Assembly (NCBI GenBank): GCA_934464775.1
Contig: CAKSKG010000011.1
Span: 11,492 to 75,491, forward strand
Source: an uncultured Oscillospiraceae bacterium
Lineage (GTDB): Bacteria; Bacillota; Clostridia; Oscillospirales; Ruminococcaceae
Direction: 5' to 3'
Length of the DNA stretch: 64,000 bases
This document shows positions 16,913 to 26,485 of the stretch, piece by piece. How positions within the stretch are numbered: the stretch's first letter is position 1; each line of letters starts with the position of its first letter. The position numbers and the translations under genes are program-made. Under the pieces are notes generated by a model. That model was given only the letters and a program-made list of their open reading frames with translations, was not told the origin of the DNA and searched no databases.

Positions 16913-17704
16913 ATGAAAATGACAAAATTTGCAGCTGTTGCTGCTGCGTGCGTAATGTCCGTATCTGCTCTTACAGCCTGCGGAAGCTCTGTTCCCGCGA
17001 ACACTGTATTCAGCATTGACGATCTTACAGGAAAGACTATCGGCGTTCAGCTCGGCACAACAGGCGATGCTTACGCAGGTGATATCGAGGGCGCAACTGT
17101 TGACCGCTACAATAAGGGCGCAGACGCAGTTCAGGCTCTCAAGCAGGGCAAGGTAGACGCTGTTCTTATCGACAACGAGCCTGCAAAGGTATTCGTTTCC
17201 AACAATGACGATCTTATGATCCTTGACGATCCTTTCACAGTTGAGGAATATGCTGTTGCAGTCAAGAAGGGCAATGATGAGCTTACCGAAAAGATCAACG
17301 GCGCTCTTGCAGAGCTCAAGGCTGATGGTACTCTCGATACTATCAAGAGCAACTGGATCGGCGAAGAGGCAGGTCAGCACCCCTATGAATCTCCCGAGGG
17401 AACAGACCGCAGCAACGGTACTCTTATAATGGCAACAAACGCCGAGTTCCCTCCCTATGAGAGCGTTGACGGCAGCGATGTTGTAGGTCTTGACCCCGAC
17501 ATGATGCAGGCTGTATGCGACAAGCTTGGCATGGAGCTTCAGATCGAGAACATGGCATTCGATTCCATTATCGCAGCTATTGATTCAGGCAAGGCTGACG
17601 TTGGTGCAGCAGGTATGACTGTAACTCCCGAGAGACTTGAGAACGTTAACTTCACAGATCCTTACACAACAGCAACTCAGGTCATCATCGTAAGAAAGAA
17701 CTGA
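16913..17704 (+). CDS. polar amino acid ABC transporter binding lipoprotein, circularly permuted
   Basis: 263 residues. Signal peptide with lipobox LTAC and lipidated Cys23. The body is a family 3 periplasmic-binding fold, but in swapped order. Residues 33-152 (DLTGKTIGVQLGTTGDAY, DNEPAKVF, ALAELKADGTLDTI) correspond to the usual C-terminal part. Residues 168-263 (TLIMATNAEFPPYESVDG, MTVTPERLENVNFTDPY) correspond to the usual N-terminal part. A short linker (153-167) joins them. ATG 16913 has AAGGAG 9 bases upstream; an earlier in-frame ATG at 16853 would spoil the signal peptide. The permease and ATPase genes follow. Ligand unknown, probably a polar amino acid. Confidence 0.9.
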   Translation: MKMTKFAAVAAACVMSVSALTACGSSVPANTVFSIDDLTGKTIGVQLGTTGDAYAGDIEGATVDRYNKGADAVQALKQGKVDAVLIDNEPAKVFVSNNDDLMILDDPFTVEEYAVAVKKGNDELTEKINGALAELKADGTLDTIKSNWIGEEAGQHPYESPEGTDRSNGTLIMATNAEFPPYESVDGSDVVGLDPDMMQAVCDKLGMELQIENMAFDSIIAAIDSGKADVGAAGMTVTPERLENVNFTDPYTTATQVIIVRKN

Positions 17705-17723
17705 TCCGAACTTATAAAAGGCA

Positions 17724-17758
17724 ATGCCGCCGCCACAGAATGACCGTGACGGCGGCAT
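17724..17758 (+). terminator. intercistronic hairpin after the binding-protein gene
   Basis: ATGCCGCCG (17724-17732) pairs with CGGCGGCAT (17750-17758), 9 base pairs, not followed by a clear T run. Such stems often stabilise the binding-protein mRNA or partly terminate it, giving more binding protein than membrane subunits. Confidence 0.65.
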
Positions 17759-17780
17759 ATTTACTATGGAGTGATGTTAA

Positions 17781-18482
17781 ATGCAGAAAATTCAGGACTT
17801 GCTTGATACAATAAAGAAAACCTTTATCGACGGCGACAGGTGGCAGTATCTTACCACAGGCTTAAAAAATACGCTGGTTATCACGTTCCTTGCGGTAATT
17901 ATCGGTATGCTGCTGGGATTTATTGTTGCCGTTATCCGTTCAACTCATGATAAAACAGGCAGATTGAAGATTGCAAACTTTATCTGCCGCATTTATCTTA
18001 CTATCATCAGAGGAACGCCTATGGTAGTTCAGCTGCTGATAACCTACTTTGTAATTTTCGGCTCGGTGAATATCAGCAAGATATTCGTTGCCGTGCTTGC
18101 TTTCGGACTTAACTCGGGAGCATATGTTGCGGAGATCGTCCGTTCGGGAATCATGTCTATCGACAACGGTCAGTTTGAAGCAGGCTTCGGACTGGGATTC
18201 AGCTATTCGGAAACGATGCTGTACATAATTCTCCCACAGGCGCTGAAAAATGTACTGCCTGCACTGGCAAACGAGGCTATCGTTCTTCTGAAAGAGACTT
18301 CCGTTGCGGGATATATCGCTATCAATGACCTTACAAAGGGCGGCGATACTATCCGTTCGCAGACCTATCAGGCATTCATGCCCCTTATTGCCGTTGCGAT
18401 AATTTATCTGTTAATGGTAATGATACTTACATCTCTCGTATCCAAGCTTGAAAGGAGACTGGCAAGCAATGATAAGCGTTAA
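17781..18482 (+). CDS. polar amino acid ABC transporter permease
   Basis: 233 residues of the HisMQ/GlnP permease family with about five membrane segments. The N-terminal LTTGLKNTLVITFLAVIIG and TIIRGTPMVVQL motifs and the cytoplasmic EAA loop (EAGFGLGFSYSETMLYIILP, about 134-153) are all present. It forms the membrane channel with the ATPase that follows. The 3' end overlaps the ATPase gene by 14 bases. Confidence 0.92.
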   Translation: MQKIQDLLDTIKKTFIDGDRWQYLTTGLKNTLVITFLAVIIGMLLGFIVAVIRSTHDKTGRLKIANFICRIYLTIIRGTPMVVQLLITYFVIFGSVNISKIFVAVLAFGLNSGAYVAEIVRSGIMSIDNGQFEAGFGLGFSYSETMLYIILPQALKNVLPALANEAIVLLKETSVAGYIAINDLTKGGDTIRSQTYQAFMPLIAVAIIYLLMVMILTSLVSKLERRLASNDKR

Positions 18483-19194
18483 GAATCTAAGCAAGTCCTT
18501 CGGTGAGCTTTCCGTTTTAAAGGATATCTCAATGGATATCGAAAAAGGCGAAAAGGTGGTCATTATCGGACCTTCCGGCTCCGGAAAAAGTACATTTCTC
18601 CGCTGCATAAATCTTCTTGAAACGCCTACCTCGGGACAGATCATATTCGAGGGAAGCGATATCACCGCAGCAAGCGGCAAGGAGCTGAACAAGCTCAGAA
18701 TGAAAATGGGAATGGTTTTCCAGCACTTCAATCTTTTCCCTCATCTTACGATCAGAAAAAATATCACTCTTGCCCCCGTTAAGCTGGGGCTTATGACCAA
18801 GGAGGATGCTGACCGCAAGGCGGACGAGCTTCTGAAAAAGGTCGGTCTTTCCGAAAAGGCGGAGAATTATCCCTCACAGCTTTCGGGCGGACAGAAGCAG
18901 AGAATTGCAATTGCAAGAACTCTCGCCATGAATCCCGATGTTATCCTGTTTGACGAGCCTACCTCGGCTCTTGACCCCGAAATGGTCGGCGAGGTACTCA
19001 GCCTTATGGGTCAGCTTGCGGAGGACGGCATGACAATGGTAGTTGTAACTCACGAAATGGGCTTTGCCCGTGAGGTTGCTTCAAGAGTTGTATTTATGGC
19101 AGACGGAAATATCCTTGAGCAGAATGAGCCTAAGGAGTTCTTCGCAAATCCGCAGAATCCTCGTCTCAAAGACTTTTTATCGAAGGTGTTGTAA
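18469..19194 (+). CDS. polar amino acid ABC transporter ATP-binding protein
   Basis: 241 residues with Walker A GPSGSGKST (34-42), Q-loop VFQHFNLFPH, signature LSGGQKQRIA, Walker B VILFDEPTSALDP and the H-loop VVTHEM. It belongs to the GlnQ/HisP group and energises uptake through the permease encoded just upstream. ATG 18469 has AAAGGAG (18451-18457) upstream and lies inside the permease gene. A TTG at 18448 is less likely. It overlaps the GNAT start by one base. Confidence 0.94.
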   Translation: MISVKNLSKSFGELSVLKDISMDIEKGEKVVIIGPSGSGKSTFLRCINLLETPTSGQIIFEGSDITAASGKELNKLRMKMGMVFQHFNLFPHLTIRKNITLAPVKLGLMTKEDADRKADELLKKVGLSEKAENYPSQLSGGQKQRIAIARTLAMNPDVILFDEPTSALDPEMVGEVLSLMGQLAEDGMTMVVVTHEMGFAREVASRVVFMADGNILEQNEPKEFFANPQNPRLKDFLSKVL

Positions 19195-19628
19195 TGGAAA
19201 TAACAAGCAGAATCTCACGCAGACTTATGGAATTGCCCGAGGCTATTGATATCAGGCAGGAGGTCTTTGTTGAGGAGCAGGGATTTTCGGGCGAGTTTGA
19301 TGATATCGACGACAAGGCAGTTCATGCTGTGATTTATGTTGACGGCGAGCCTGCCGCAGCAGGGCGTGCATTTTTTGAAAATGACCCTAAGGAAATACAT
19401 ATCGGCAGGATATGCGTTCTTCCCCGGTTCAGAAAAAACGGTCTCGGCTCGGAGGTAATGTCCGTACTGGAGGAAGAGGCTGTAAAGCTGGGAGCTTCAT
19501 CGGCTGTGCTTTCGGCGCAGGTGAGGGCTTCCGAGTTTTATAAAAAGCTGGGATATACCGCATTCGGCGATGAATATTACGATGAATACTGCCCTCATGT
19601 TTCAATGAGAAAGACTTTGGGCGAATAA
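19194..19628 (+). CDS. GNAT family N-acetyltransferase
   Basis: 144 residues of the GNAT fold with the acetyl-CoA binding motif RICVLPRFRKNGLGSEVM (about 78-95) and an ElaA-like N terminus (IRQEVFVEEQGFS). It is coupled to the ABC operon by a TAATG overlap. The substrate is unknown; the position suggests it could act on an amino acid or amine that the transporter brings in, but that is inference. Confidence 0.85.
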   Translation: MEITSRISRRLMELPEAIDIRQEVFVEEQGFSGEFDDIDDKAVHAVIYVDGEPAAAGRAFFENDPKEIHIGRICVLPRFRKNGLGSEVMSVLEEEAVKLGASSAVLSAQVRASEFYKKLGYTAFGDEYYDEYCPHVSMRKTLGE

Positions 19629-19668
19629 TCGCATCGGGCTTTATATCAATTAATAAAGGGGTAAGCTT

Positions 19669-20934
19669 ATGAAGCCATTATTTTCCGCAATACTTGAAAC
19701 ACTGGTGCTTGTTGTTTCGATAGGCATTGTCATGCTTTGTGCAAAGCTTTTTCATTTTGAAAGCGACTATAGCAATTACAGCGAAAAATATCCCGACAGC
19801 GTGATTACCGCAAGCAATGTTTTGGGATATGTTCCCGACGGAACTGTCCTTACTCCCGAGGAAACAGCCGTTGAGGTGGGACAGAAGCTTTTCCCGAATC
19901 ATAATGTCAGGCTGCCGCTGCCCATTGCAAAGCTTTTGTGCAAAGAGATCAGCGAGAGCATGGCAAAGGTGCTGGAGCTGAATCCGTTTATTGTGTTTCT
20001 CGAAAGCATTCTGTGCCTTATATTCGGAATAGGGCTGCCGTGTTCGCTTTACAGACACATTGATCCCGCAAAATCAATTGATAATTTTTTTGTAAACAAG
20101 AACTACATCTATGAAGATGAAACAGGCGTTGAACACGGATATGTGGGCGAGACAAGGGCAGGCATCGTAAAGATACTGCTGCTCCTGCTGATGCTTTTGA
20201 TTGCGAATATATGGTGCTTTTTCATACCGCTGTTCATTATCGTGAACTTTATTGTGGGGATCGTAATGGCTGTGCTTCGCATCGTGGGCATAAAGGCGTC
20301 CGATGCCAATGCAAAGGCTGAAATAAGCAGTGCTGCGGGAAAATCGGGCAAGGATACATACAGAATAATTGTCGATAACGGAATGTTTATGGTATCGGGC
20401 GATGTTCACCCGAACCGAGGACTGTACTTCAATCAGTATTGGAATGCGGTGATCGCCCGGCGTATAATGGAATGTGACAGGGATGGCAGGACGTATTCGG
20501 ACGATGATGCAAGAGACACAATAACCTATGGCGACGAAGATCTCCGCAAGCGCTTTGAGACAAACCGCAGAATGAACAGGGCAAAGATAAAATCCGCAGC
20601 TGCGAAAAAGATCGCCGCTGAAACGGAAAATGAAGTGAATAATATGTCCTACACATTCAGCAATGTCAGCCGCGGTGCAGTCAAGGGCGAATATATAATA
20701 ATGTCAAATTGCAGCGACAAATATATGATGTTCCGCATTGCCGCAAACTGCTCGTTTATGCTTTATCTTATGAGCTATGACGCAAAGGACAGGCAGTTTG
20801 ACGCAATAGAATGGAGCAGGTGGGAGCGCATGGATTTTTACGCAAGACAGGCGCTTCTCGACAGCTTTGACGGCAGGGTGGATCCTCCCAAGGGTGAGGA
20901 GAGAAACGCTGTTGCCGAACAAATAACTTCATAA
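19669..20934 (+). CDS. unknown membrane protein, 421 residues
   Basis: I do not recognise a family. A short membrane segment near 10-26 is followed by an acidic, Tyr-rich external stretch, then a hydrophobic segment around 106-124 and a strong pair of segments around 167-207. The C-terminal 210 residues are soluble and rich in charged residues (RMNRAKIKSAAAKKIAAETE), with a repeat-free globular look. GGGG-type ribosome site (AAAGGGGT) ahead of the ATG. Rightward transcription ends at the hairpin at 20945-20986. Confidence 0.65.
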   Translation: MKPLFSAILETLVLVVSIGIVMLCAKLFHFESDYSNYSEKYPDSVITASNVLGYVPDGTVLTPEETAVEVGQKLFPNHNVRLPLPIAKLLCKEISESMAKVLELNPFIVFLESILCLIFGIGLPCSLYRHIDPAKSIDNFFVNKNYIYEDETGVEHGYVGETRAGIVKILLLLLMLLIANIWCFFIPLFIIVNFIVGIVMAVLRIVGIKASDANAKAEISSAAGKSGKDTYRIIVDNGMFMVSGDVHPNRGLYFNQYWNAVIARRIMECDRDGRTYSDDDARDTITYGDEDLRKRFETNRRMNRAKIKSAAAKKIAAETENEVNNMSYTFSNVSRGAVKGEYIIMSNCSDKYMMFRIAANCSFMLYLMSYDAKDRQFDAIEWSRWERMDFYARQALLDSFDGRVDPPKGEERNAVAEQITS

Positions 20935-20944
20935 AATATATAAC

Positions 20945-20986
20945 AAAACCGTGGGCAGTTCAATATGAGCTGCCCACGGTTTTTCA
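20945..20986. terminator. bidirectional terminator
   Basis: A 14-base-pair stem (AAAACCGTGGGCAG with its complement) around an 11-base loop, with A and T runs on either side. It separates the membrane protein gene from the convergent GH2 gene. Confidence 0.9.
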
Positions 20987-20996
20987 TTGTCTGAAA

Positions 20997-23717
20997 TTAT
21001 GCGAAAATATTGTCAAGAACGGCGATGTCTGCCGTCTGCTCGGGAGTGAATTTATCCGATGCGGCATATTCCGTCAGGCTGTTGAACAGCTGTATGCAGG
21101 GCAGCGATGATGTTTTCTTATCAAGCCTTGCGGTGCATACAAGAAGCTTTCCGCCTCCTGCGGATACCTCAAATATCGTTCCGAGATCGTGGTTGCGCTC
21201 GTTGTTGTCGATAGTGCGGACTATTGGAACAATGCCTGTTCCGTCAAGTATTGCAGTTCTTGAATCGGTCACGGCGTCATACCACTGGGGAGTGGAATAG
21301 TATTCGGTGGGGAAGTGCGCCAGCGCAGGGTGAGATGTGTCGATCAGCAGACCCAGCGTGCCGACGGGAGAGGGCTTGTTCATGCTCACCGATATGGAGT
21401 TGAACATATGATAATTCCAGAAATCGGTGCAGTAGGTTCCCTCTATGGATTTTTCCACGGAAATGGAATCGGGCATGAAAACAACACGTCCGCCGTTGGA
21501 CAGCGCAGCCTTTGCCTTGCTCCAGTCATCTGTTACGGTGATGTTCGCAGGTGTGGTTTCAATAGCCTCGGGATATATCCAGAGGGTGTATTCGTTGGTC
21601 ACACCGCAGCCCGAAAGGATAAGCTCCGCCTTTGCGGGAACGGCACATTCGGGCATTTCAATAGCGGCAGTCCCGATATCGAACACGCCGTTTTTGAAGC
21701 AGCCCGTATCTTTTAATGTCCATGCTTTGTATTCGGAGCCGTTCACATTCAGCTGAATTTTTATTTCGGGATCGTTCTCCGCATCTGCGGAATAATTGTA
21801 GAGCATTACAGGCATATCTACCTTTTCACCCGAATGATATACAAACTTTGGCAGACATCCCAGAAGCACCTTTTCGGAGCAGAAGCAGCGCCACTTTTCG
21901 GGTGAGATGATGCCCTTGCTTTCCATAAATGAATTGAGAACGCCCACAAGTGCGGTTCCCTGACCTGTAAAATCCTGAATGTCAAGGAGCTGGAAGCCCG
22001 AAAGCTCCTTTGAGCGGAGCGCAGTTTCAATTTCCGCCTTGTAGCAGTCTGCCGCAAGATGTCCCGATGCACGGAAAAAGCTGTCGGCAAAATCAATCAG
22101 TCCCGCAGCTTCAAGGCGTTCACGGAATATCTCGAAATTATAGGGCTTCAGAACGCCTGTGTATTTTTTTATTTCATTATAGTCGGGGTATGTGAAATAC
22201 TGTCCCACCTCATGGGAAACAACGGGAATATCCGTGATAAGCTCGCCGCTTCCGTCGCTGAGAGAAACGGTCTTTACGCCTGTGCCGTACTGTATCTCGA
22301 TCGTTCCGCCGCTGCTTTTGCCGTCACTGACAGCTTCGGGTCGGATAAGCGGATCGTAGCAGTAGTTGGAATCGGGAGCATCGGTCTGGATATGACCCTG
22401 GGGAGCATCGCACATTGCATATGAACCTCTGAAAAGTCGCTGTCCCGAGAAACGGACGCCCACAAAGAAATCATCATTTTCCACAACACAGGGCCAGAAC
22501 TGGAAGTTGTTTGAGCCCTGCGTGTAAAGCGGACGTGTATCGTGCGCCTTGTAGCCGCCGAGAATATCGTTCAGGCGCTCCTTGCTGCCCCAAAGCTCAT
22601 TGCCCAGCGACAGTCCGAAAAACGATGGGTGATTGCCGAACTCATCAAGAATGCGGAAGCCCTCTTCGATAAGATACTTCTGTCCGTCGGTGATCTCTTC
22701 CTCAACAGTGCCCCAGAACGGCAGCTCAGGCTCCATGTAGATGCCCAGCATATCTGCCGCACGGAATGCGGCATCGGGAGGACAGCAGGTGTGGAAACGG
22801 TAGTGATTGATCCCATGCTCCTTTGCGGCTTTCATGACCTTGAGCCAGCCCTCGGTGTCGGTGGGAGCTGCTCCTGTAAGGGGGAATATCATGCCGTCAT
22901 GCTTTCCACGAAGATAGATTTTCTCGCCGTTCAGCAGGAAATCGCCCTTTTGCGTCGAGTATTCATGCATACCGAATACGGTCTCGGAAGTATCTCTTCC
23001 GCAGGTTATTTTCAGTGTATATGTAAAGGTATCGTGTTCATTCCAGAGCCGTGCATTCGGCATTTCATATGTGAACTCACATTCGCCGCTTACGGTATAT
23101 TTTCTTTCGGGATAATCGCCTGCGGAGACGGTTATTTCTGTCGATTCTCCGCCGACAACTGTTCCTTTTACGGTTATATTGCCGCTTTTGATATCGGGAA
23201 ATATCCTGATATTGTCAAGGCGCAGCTTTTCGCGTGTTTCAATATATATTTCACCTGTGATCCCAAGCCAGTTGGTCTGGGTGTCGGGAGATGTCATATG
23301 GCCGCCGGGGACAGGGCAGGAGATATTGTTGATAACAACGGTGAGCGTAAAGGGCTTGTTATTTGAAATATAGTCGGTTATATTGTATCTGTGATATCCG
23401 CAGAGGGTGTTTTCCGTACCGATATATTTTCTGTCAATGTACAGCTCGCTGGTGCGTGTGCGTTCCATAACGAAAAAAACGTCGCAGTTATCTGCATCGG
23501 AAACAACGCATTCACGCTGATATACGGCATAGCCCTCAAATTTGTGAGGGTCTGTAAGATAGCCGTCGCTGCGTTCGTCCGTTACGGGCGACTTTTTCAG
23601 CTGTGATACGGTTGAGGGCAGAGGCACTTCATCGTCAAAGCTGATGTTAATGTCGGGCTTTTCCGAGCTTAGATGAAATTTCCAGGCGGTATCGGTGAGA
23701 TCTGTTTTATTAATCAT
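20997..23717 (-). CDS. glycoside hydrolase family 2 protein (beta-galactosidase/glucuronidase-like)
   Basis: 906 residues without signal peptide, so cytoplasmic. Domains in order: sugar-binding jelly roll (about 50-165), Ig-like sandwich (170-250), TIM barrel from about 255, then a long C-terminal region. The GH2 acid/base Glu374 sits in SLGNELWG; the likely nucleophile is Glu503 in VVSHEVGQYF. HYRFHTCCPPDAAFRAADML is the usual barrel motif of this clade. The actual glycoside cannot be deduced. It is followed upstream by tex with only 18 bases between them. Confidence 0.88.
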   Translation of the reverse strand: MINKTDLTDTAWKFHLSSEKPDINISFDDEVPLPSTVSQLKKSPVTDERSDGYLTDPHKFEGYAVYQRECVVSDADNCDVFFVMERTRTSELYIDRKYIGTENTLCGYHRYNITDYISNNKPFTLTVVINNISCPVPGGHMTSPDTQTNWLGITGEIYIETREKLRLDNIRIFPDIKSGNITVKGTVVGGESTEITVSAGDYPERKYTVSGECEFTYEMPNARLWNEHDTFTYTLKITCGRDTSETVFGMHEYSTQKGDFLLNGEKIYLRGKHDGMIFPLTGAAPTDTEGWLKVMKAAKEHGINHYRFHTCCPPDAAFRAADMLGIYMEPELPFWGTVEEEITDGQKYLIEEGFRILDEFGNHPSFFGLSLGNELWGSKERLNDILGGYKAHDTRPLYTQGSNNFQFWPCVVENDDFFVGVRFSGQRLFRGSYAMCDAPQGHIQTDAPDSNYCYDPLIRPEAVSDGKSSGGTIEIQYGTGVKTVSLSDGSGELITDIPVVSHEVGQYFTYPDYNEIKKYTGVLKPYNFEIFRERLEAAGLIDFADSFFRASGHLAADCYKAEIETALRSKELSGFQLLDIQDFTGQGTALVGVLNSFMESKGIISPEKWRCFCSEKVLLGCLPKFVYHSGEKVDMPVMLYNYSADAENDPEIKIQLNVNGSEYKAWTLKDTGCFKNGVFDIGTAAIEMPECAVPAKAELILSGCGVTNEYTLWIYPEAIETTPANITVTDDWSKAKAALSNGGRVVFMPDSISVEKSIEGTYCTDFWNYHMFNSISVSMNKPSPVGTLGLLIDTSHPALAHFPTEYYSTPQWYDAVTDSRTAILDGTGIVPIVRTIDNNERNHDLGTIFEVSAGGGKLLVCTARLDKKTSSLPCIQLFNSLTEYAASDKFTPEQTADIAVLDNIFA

Positions 23718-23735
23718 CGGTGAGACGTCCTTTCA

Positions 23736-25895
23736 TTATTCCTTTGGGCTGCGCATGGTGAGCGATATCCTGCCTCGCTTAACGTCAACGTCAAGCACAC
23801 GCACCTTTACAACATCGCCGACCTTTACGACCTCCAACGGGTGCTTAACGAATTTGTCGCAGAGCTGGGAGATGTGAACAAGACCGTCCTCATGCACTCC
23901 GATATCCACAAAGCAGCCGAAGTCGATAACGTTTCTTACCGTTCCCATAAGCTCCATGCCCGGTTTCAGGTCTTTCAGCTCCATGATGTCGCCGCTTCTC
24001 ATAAGCGGAGGGGGAAGCTCGTCACGGGGGTCACGTCCCGGCTTCTGCAATTCCTTGATGATATCGCTGAGGGTTGGAACTCCCACGCCTGCCTTTTCCG
24101 CAAGGGCGGAAAGTCCCGCAGACTTTGCCTTGTCGGCTATCTCCGAGATGTTTTTGTCGGAAATATCCGCAAGCGAAAATCCGCACTGTTCAAGTATCAC
24201 CTTTGCGGCAGGATAGCTTTCGGGGTGAACGGCTGTGTTGTCCAGCGGATTCTTTCCGCCGTGTATGCGCAGAAAGCCTGCACACTGCTCGAATGCCTTT
24301 GGTCCGAGCTTCGGGACTTTAAGCAGCTGCTTTCTGTCCGAGAACATACCGTTTTGCTCACGGTATTCAAAGATATTTTTGGCAATGGAATTGTTTATTC
24401 CAGCAACATAGGACAGCAGCGGCTGTGATGCCGTGTTGAGGTCAACTCCGACCGTATTAACGCAGTCCTCGACAACTCCGCCGAGAGCCTCGTCCATGCG
24501 TGCCTTTGGCATATCGTGCTGATACTGTCCCACGCCGATAGCCTTCGGGTCTATCTTGATAAGCTCCGCAAGGGGGTCCTGCAAACGGCGTGCAATGGAA
24601 ACGGCGCTTCTGAGCGAAACATCATATTCGGGAAATTCCTCCGCAGCCAGCTTTGAAGCCGAGTAAACCGATGCTCCTGCTTCGGAGACGACCATATATG
24701 CGACCTTTTGGGGTATCTCTCTGATAAGCTCCGCAACGACAGCCTCCGATTCACGGGATGCTGTACCGTTTCCGATAGAAATTGCCGTAACTCCGTGCTT
24801 CTCGATAAGCTCTTTGAGTATCTCCTTGCCCTGACGGGTCTTGTTCTTGTCGCCGATCGTGATGTGTACGACCGATGTGTCAAGCACCTTTCCTGTTGCA
24901 TCGACAACAGCAACCTTGCAGCCTGTTCTGAATCCCGGGTCAAGACCGAGAGTAACTATGCCCTTTACGGGAGGCTGCATAAGCAGCTGGCGGAGATTTG
25001 ACGCAAATACCTTGATAGCGGCTTCGTCCGCATTTTCGGTAAGCTCCGCACGTATCTCACGCTCCACCGAGGGATAGATAAGTCTTGAATAGCTGTCCTC
25101 GGCGGCAGCCTTTACAAGCTCTCCGCTGTCGGAATTGTTCTTTGCGTATTTTCCCGTAACAAGGCGCTCGCCCTCGCCGTCGGGGATCGTTACGGAAACT
25201 TTCAGCTTGCCTTCCTTTTCGCCGCGGTCAACGGCAAGTATCCTGTGACCTGCGATCTTTTTCACAGGCTCGGAGTAATCGTAATAATTCTTGTAAACAG
25301 TGTCCTCTTCCTCGTCGGCCGCCTTTGAAACAAGCTTTCCGTTTCGGAGGATAAGGCTTCGCAGCTGCTTTCTAAGCTCCGCATCGTCTGAAATATCCTC
25401 GGCGATGATGTCCATAGAACCCTTAATTGCAGCATCTGCATCGGGAACGCCCTTTTCCTCGCTGACAAATTTTGCGGCTTCCGCATTTACGTCCGTTTTG
25501 ACGTTCTGCATAAGAATAAGCGCAGCCAGCGGTTCCAGTCCCTTTTCACGGGCAACGGAAGCACGGGTCTTTCTCTTGGGCTTGAACGGACGGTAGATGT
25601 CCTCAAGTTCAACCAGTGTTTCAGCCTTTGCCGCCGCAGCGGATATCTCATCGGTGAGCTTGCCCTGGGCTTCGATAGCTGCGATTATCTCTTCACGGCG
25701 CTTGTCCAGATTTCGGAGATAGGTGAGTCTGTCGAATATCTCACGCAGCAGCTGATCGTCCAGCGAGCCTGTCATTTCCTTGCGGTAACGGGCGATAAAA
25801 GGAATGGTTTTGCCGTCGTCGATAAGTGCAACGGTATTATCTATCTGTTCCCTGCGCAGCTTGAATTCCTGCGCAAGCTTTGTGTTTATATCCAT
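23736..25895 (-). CDS. tex: Tex-like S1 RNA-binding transcription accessory protein
   Basis: 719 residues. N-terminal helical Tex domain (RREQIDNTVALIDDGKTIPFIARYRKEMTG), a YqgF/RNase H-like core (LGLDPGFRTGCKVAVVD), helix-hairpin-helix repeats (GPKAFEQCAGFLRI) and a C-terminal S1 domain (GTVRNVIDFGCFVDIGVHEDGLVHISQL, shown here in part). Tex proteins bind nucleic acid and influence transcription and virulence genes in several bacteria. It sits upstream of the GH2 gene and may be cotranscribed with it. Confidence 0.93.
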   Translation of the reverse strand: MDINTKLAQEFKLRREQIDNTVALIDDGKTIPFIARYRKEMTGSLDDQLLREIFDRLTYLRNLDKRREEIIAAIEAQGKLTDEISAAAAKAETLVELEDIYRPFKPKRKTRASVAREKGLEPLAALILMQNVKTDVNAEAAKFVSEEKGVPDADAAIKGSMDIIAEDISDDAELRKQLRSLILRNGKLVSKAADEEEDTVYKNYYDYSEPVKKIAGHRILAVDRGEKEGKLKVSVTIPDGEGERLVTGKYAKNNSDSGELVKAAAEDSYSRLIYPSVEREIRAELTENADEAAIKVFASNLRQLLMQPPVKGIVTLGLDPGFRTGCKVAVVDATGKVLDTSVVHITIGDKNKTRQGKEILKELIEKHGVTAISIGNGTASRESEAVVAELIREIPQKVAYMVVSEAGASVYSASKLAAEEFPEYDVSLRSAVSIARRLQDPLAELIKIDPKAIGVGQYQHDMPKARMDEALGGVVEDCVNTVGVDLNTASQPLLSYVAGINNSIAKNIFEYREQNGMFSDRKQLLKVPKLGPKAFEQCAGFLRIHGGKNPLDNTAVHPESYPAAKVILEQCGFSLADISDKNISEIADKAKSAGLSALAEKAGVGVPTLSDIIKELQKPGRDPRDELPPPLMRSGDIMELKDLKPGMELMGTVRNVIDFGCFVDIGVHEDGLVHISQLCDKFVKHPLEVVKVGDVVKVRVLDVDVKRGRISLTMRSPKE

Positions 25896-25914
25896 GTGCT
25901 AAACAGCCTTTCCT

Positions 25915-25960
25915 GCAATAAAAATTAACCTGTCTTTACAAAAATGCAAAGACAGGCTTA
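25915..25960 (-). terminator. terminator of the cyclophilin gene
   Basis: CCTGTCTTT (25929-25937) pairs with AAAGACAGG (25948-25956); on the minus strand it is followed by TTAATTTTTATT. It lies 18-60 bases after the cyclophilin stop. Confidence 0.8.
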
Positions 25961-25977
25961 AATATCGTATTCTATAA

Positions 25978-26451
25978 TTATTCGGCGATGTAAACTCTCT
26001 TCATCTTCTGGTCATTGACGGGTCTGTCTCCTCTGCCTGTCTTGCAGGTAGCGATCTCGTCAACAACGTCCATGCCCTCGATGACCTTGCCGAAAGCAGC
26101 GTACTGACCGTCAAGGTGGGGAGCGTCCTCATGCATGATGAAGAACTGTGAGCCTGCGCTGTTGGGCATCATGGAGCGAGCCATGGAGATAACGCCTCTT
26201 GTGTGCTTGAGATCGTTCTTTACGCCGTTTGCCGCAAATTCGCCCTTGATGCTCCAGCCGGGACCGCCTGTGCCTGTGCCTGTGGGATCTCCGCCCTGGA
26301 TCATGAAGCCCTCGATAACACGGTGGAAGATAGTGCCGTCATAGAAGCCCTGCTTTACCAGCTTTTCAAAGTTTTCTACTGTGATAGGAGCAACATCGGG
26401 ATATAATTCCAGCTTGATCTCCTTGCCGCTTTCCATTTCAATAACAACCAT
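25978..26451 (-). CDS. cyclophilin-type peptidyl-prolyl cis-trans isomerase
   Basis: 157 residues, cytoplasmic. The cyclophilin core is complete: FHRVIEGFMIQGGDPTGTG, SMARSMMPNSAGSQFFI and LDGQYAAFGKV, with the catalytic Arg in FHRV and the Gln/Phe pair in GSQFFI. It speeds proline isomerisation in protein folding. ATG 26451 is preferred, with GGAGG 8 bases upstream; two earlier in-frame ATGs would add unrelated residues. Confidence 0.93.
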   Translation of the reverse strand: MVVIEMESGKEIKLELYPDVAPITVENFEKLVKQGFYDGTIFHRVIEGFMIQGGDPTGTGTGGPGWSIKGEFAANGVKNDLKHTRGVISMARSMMPNSAGSQFFIMHEDAPHLDGQYAAFGKVIEGMDVVDEIATCKTGRGDRPVNDQKMKRVYIAE

Positions 26452-26485
26452 TGTGATTTCCTCCATAAAATAATTAACTTTCATT

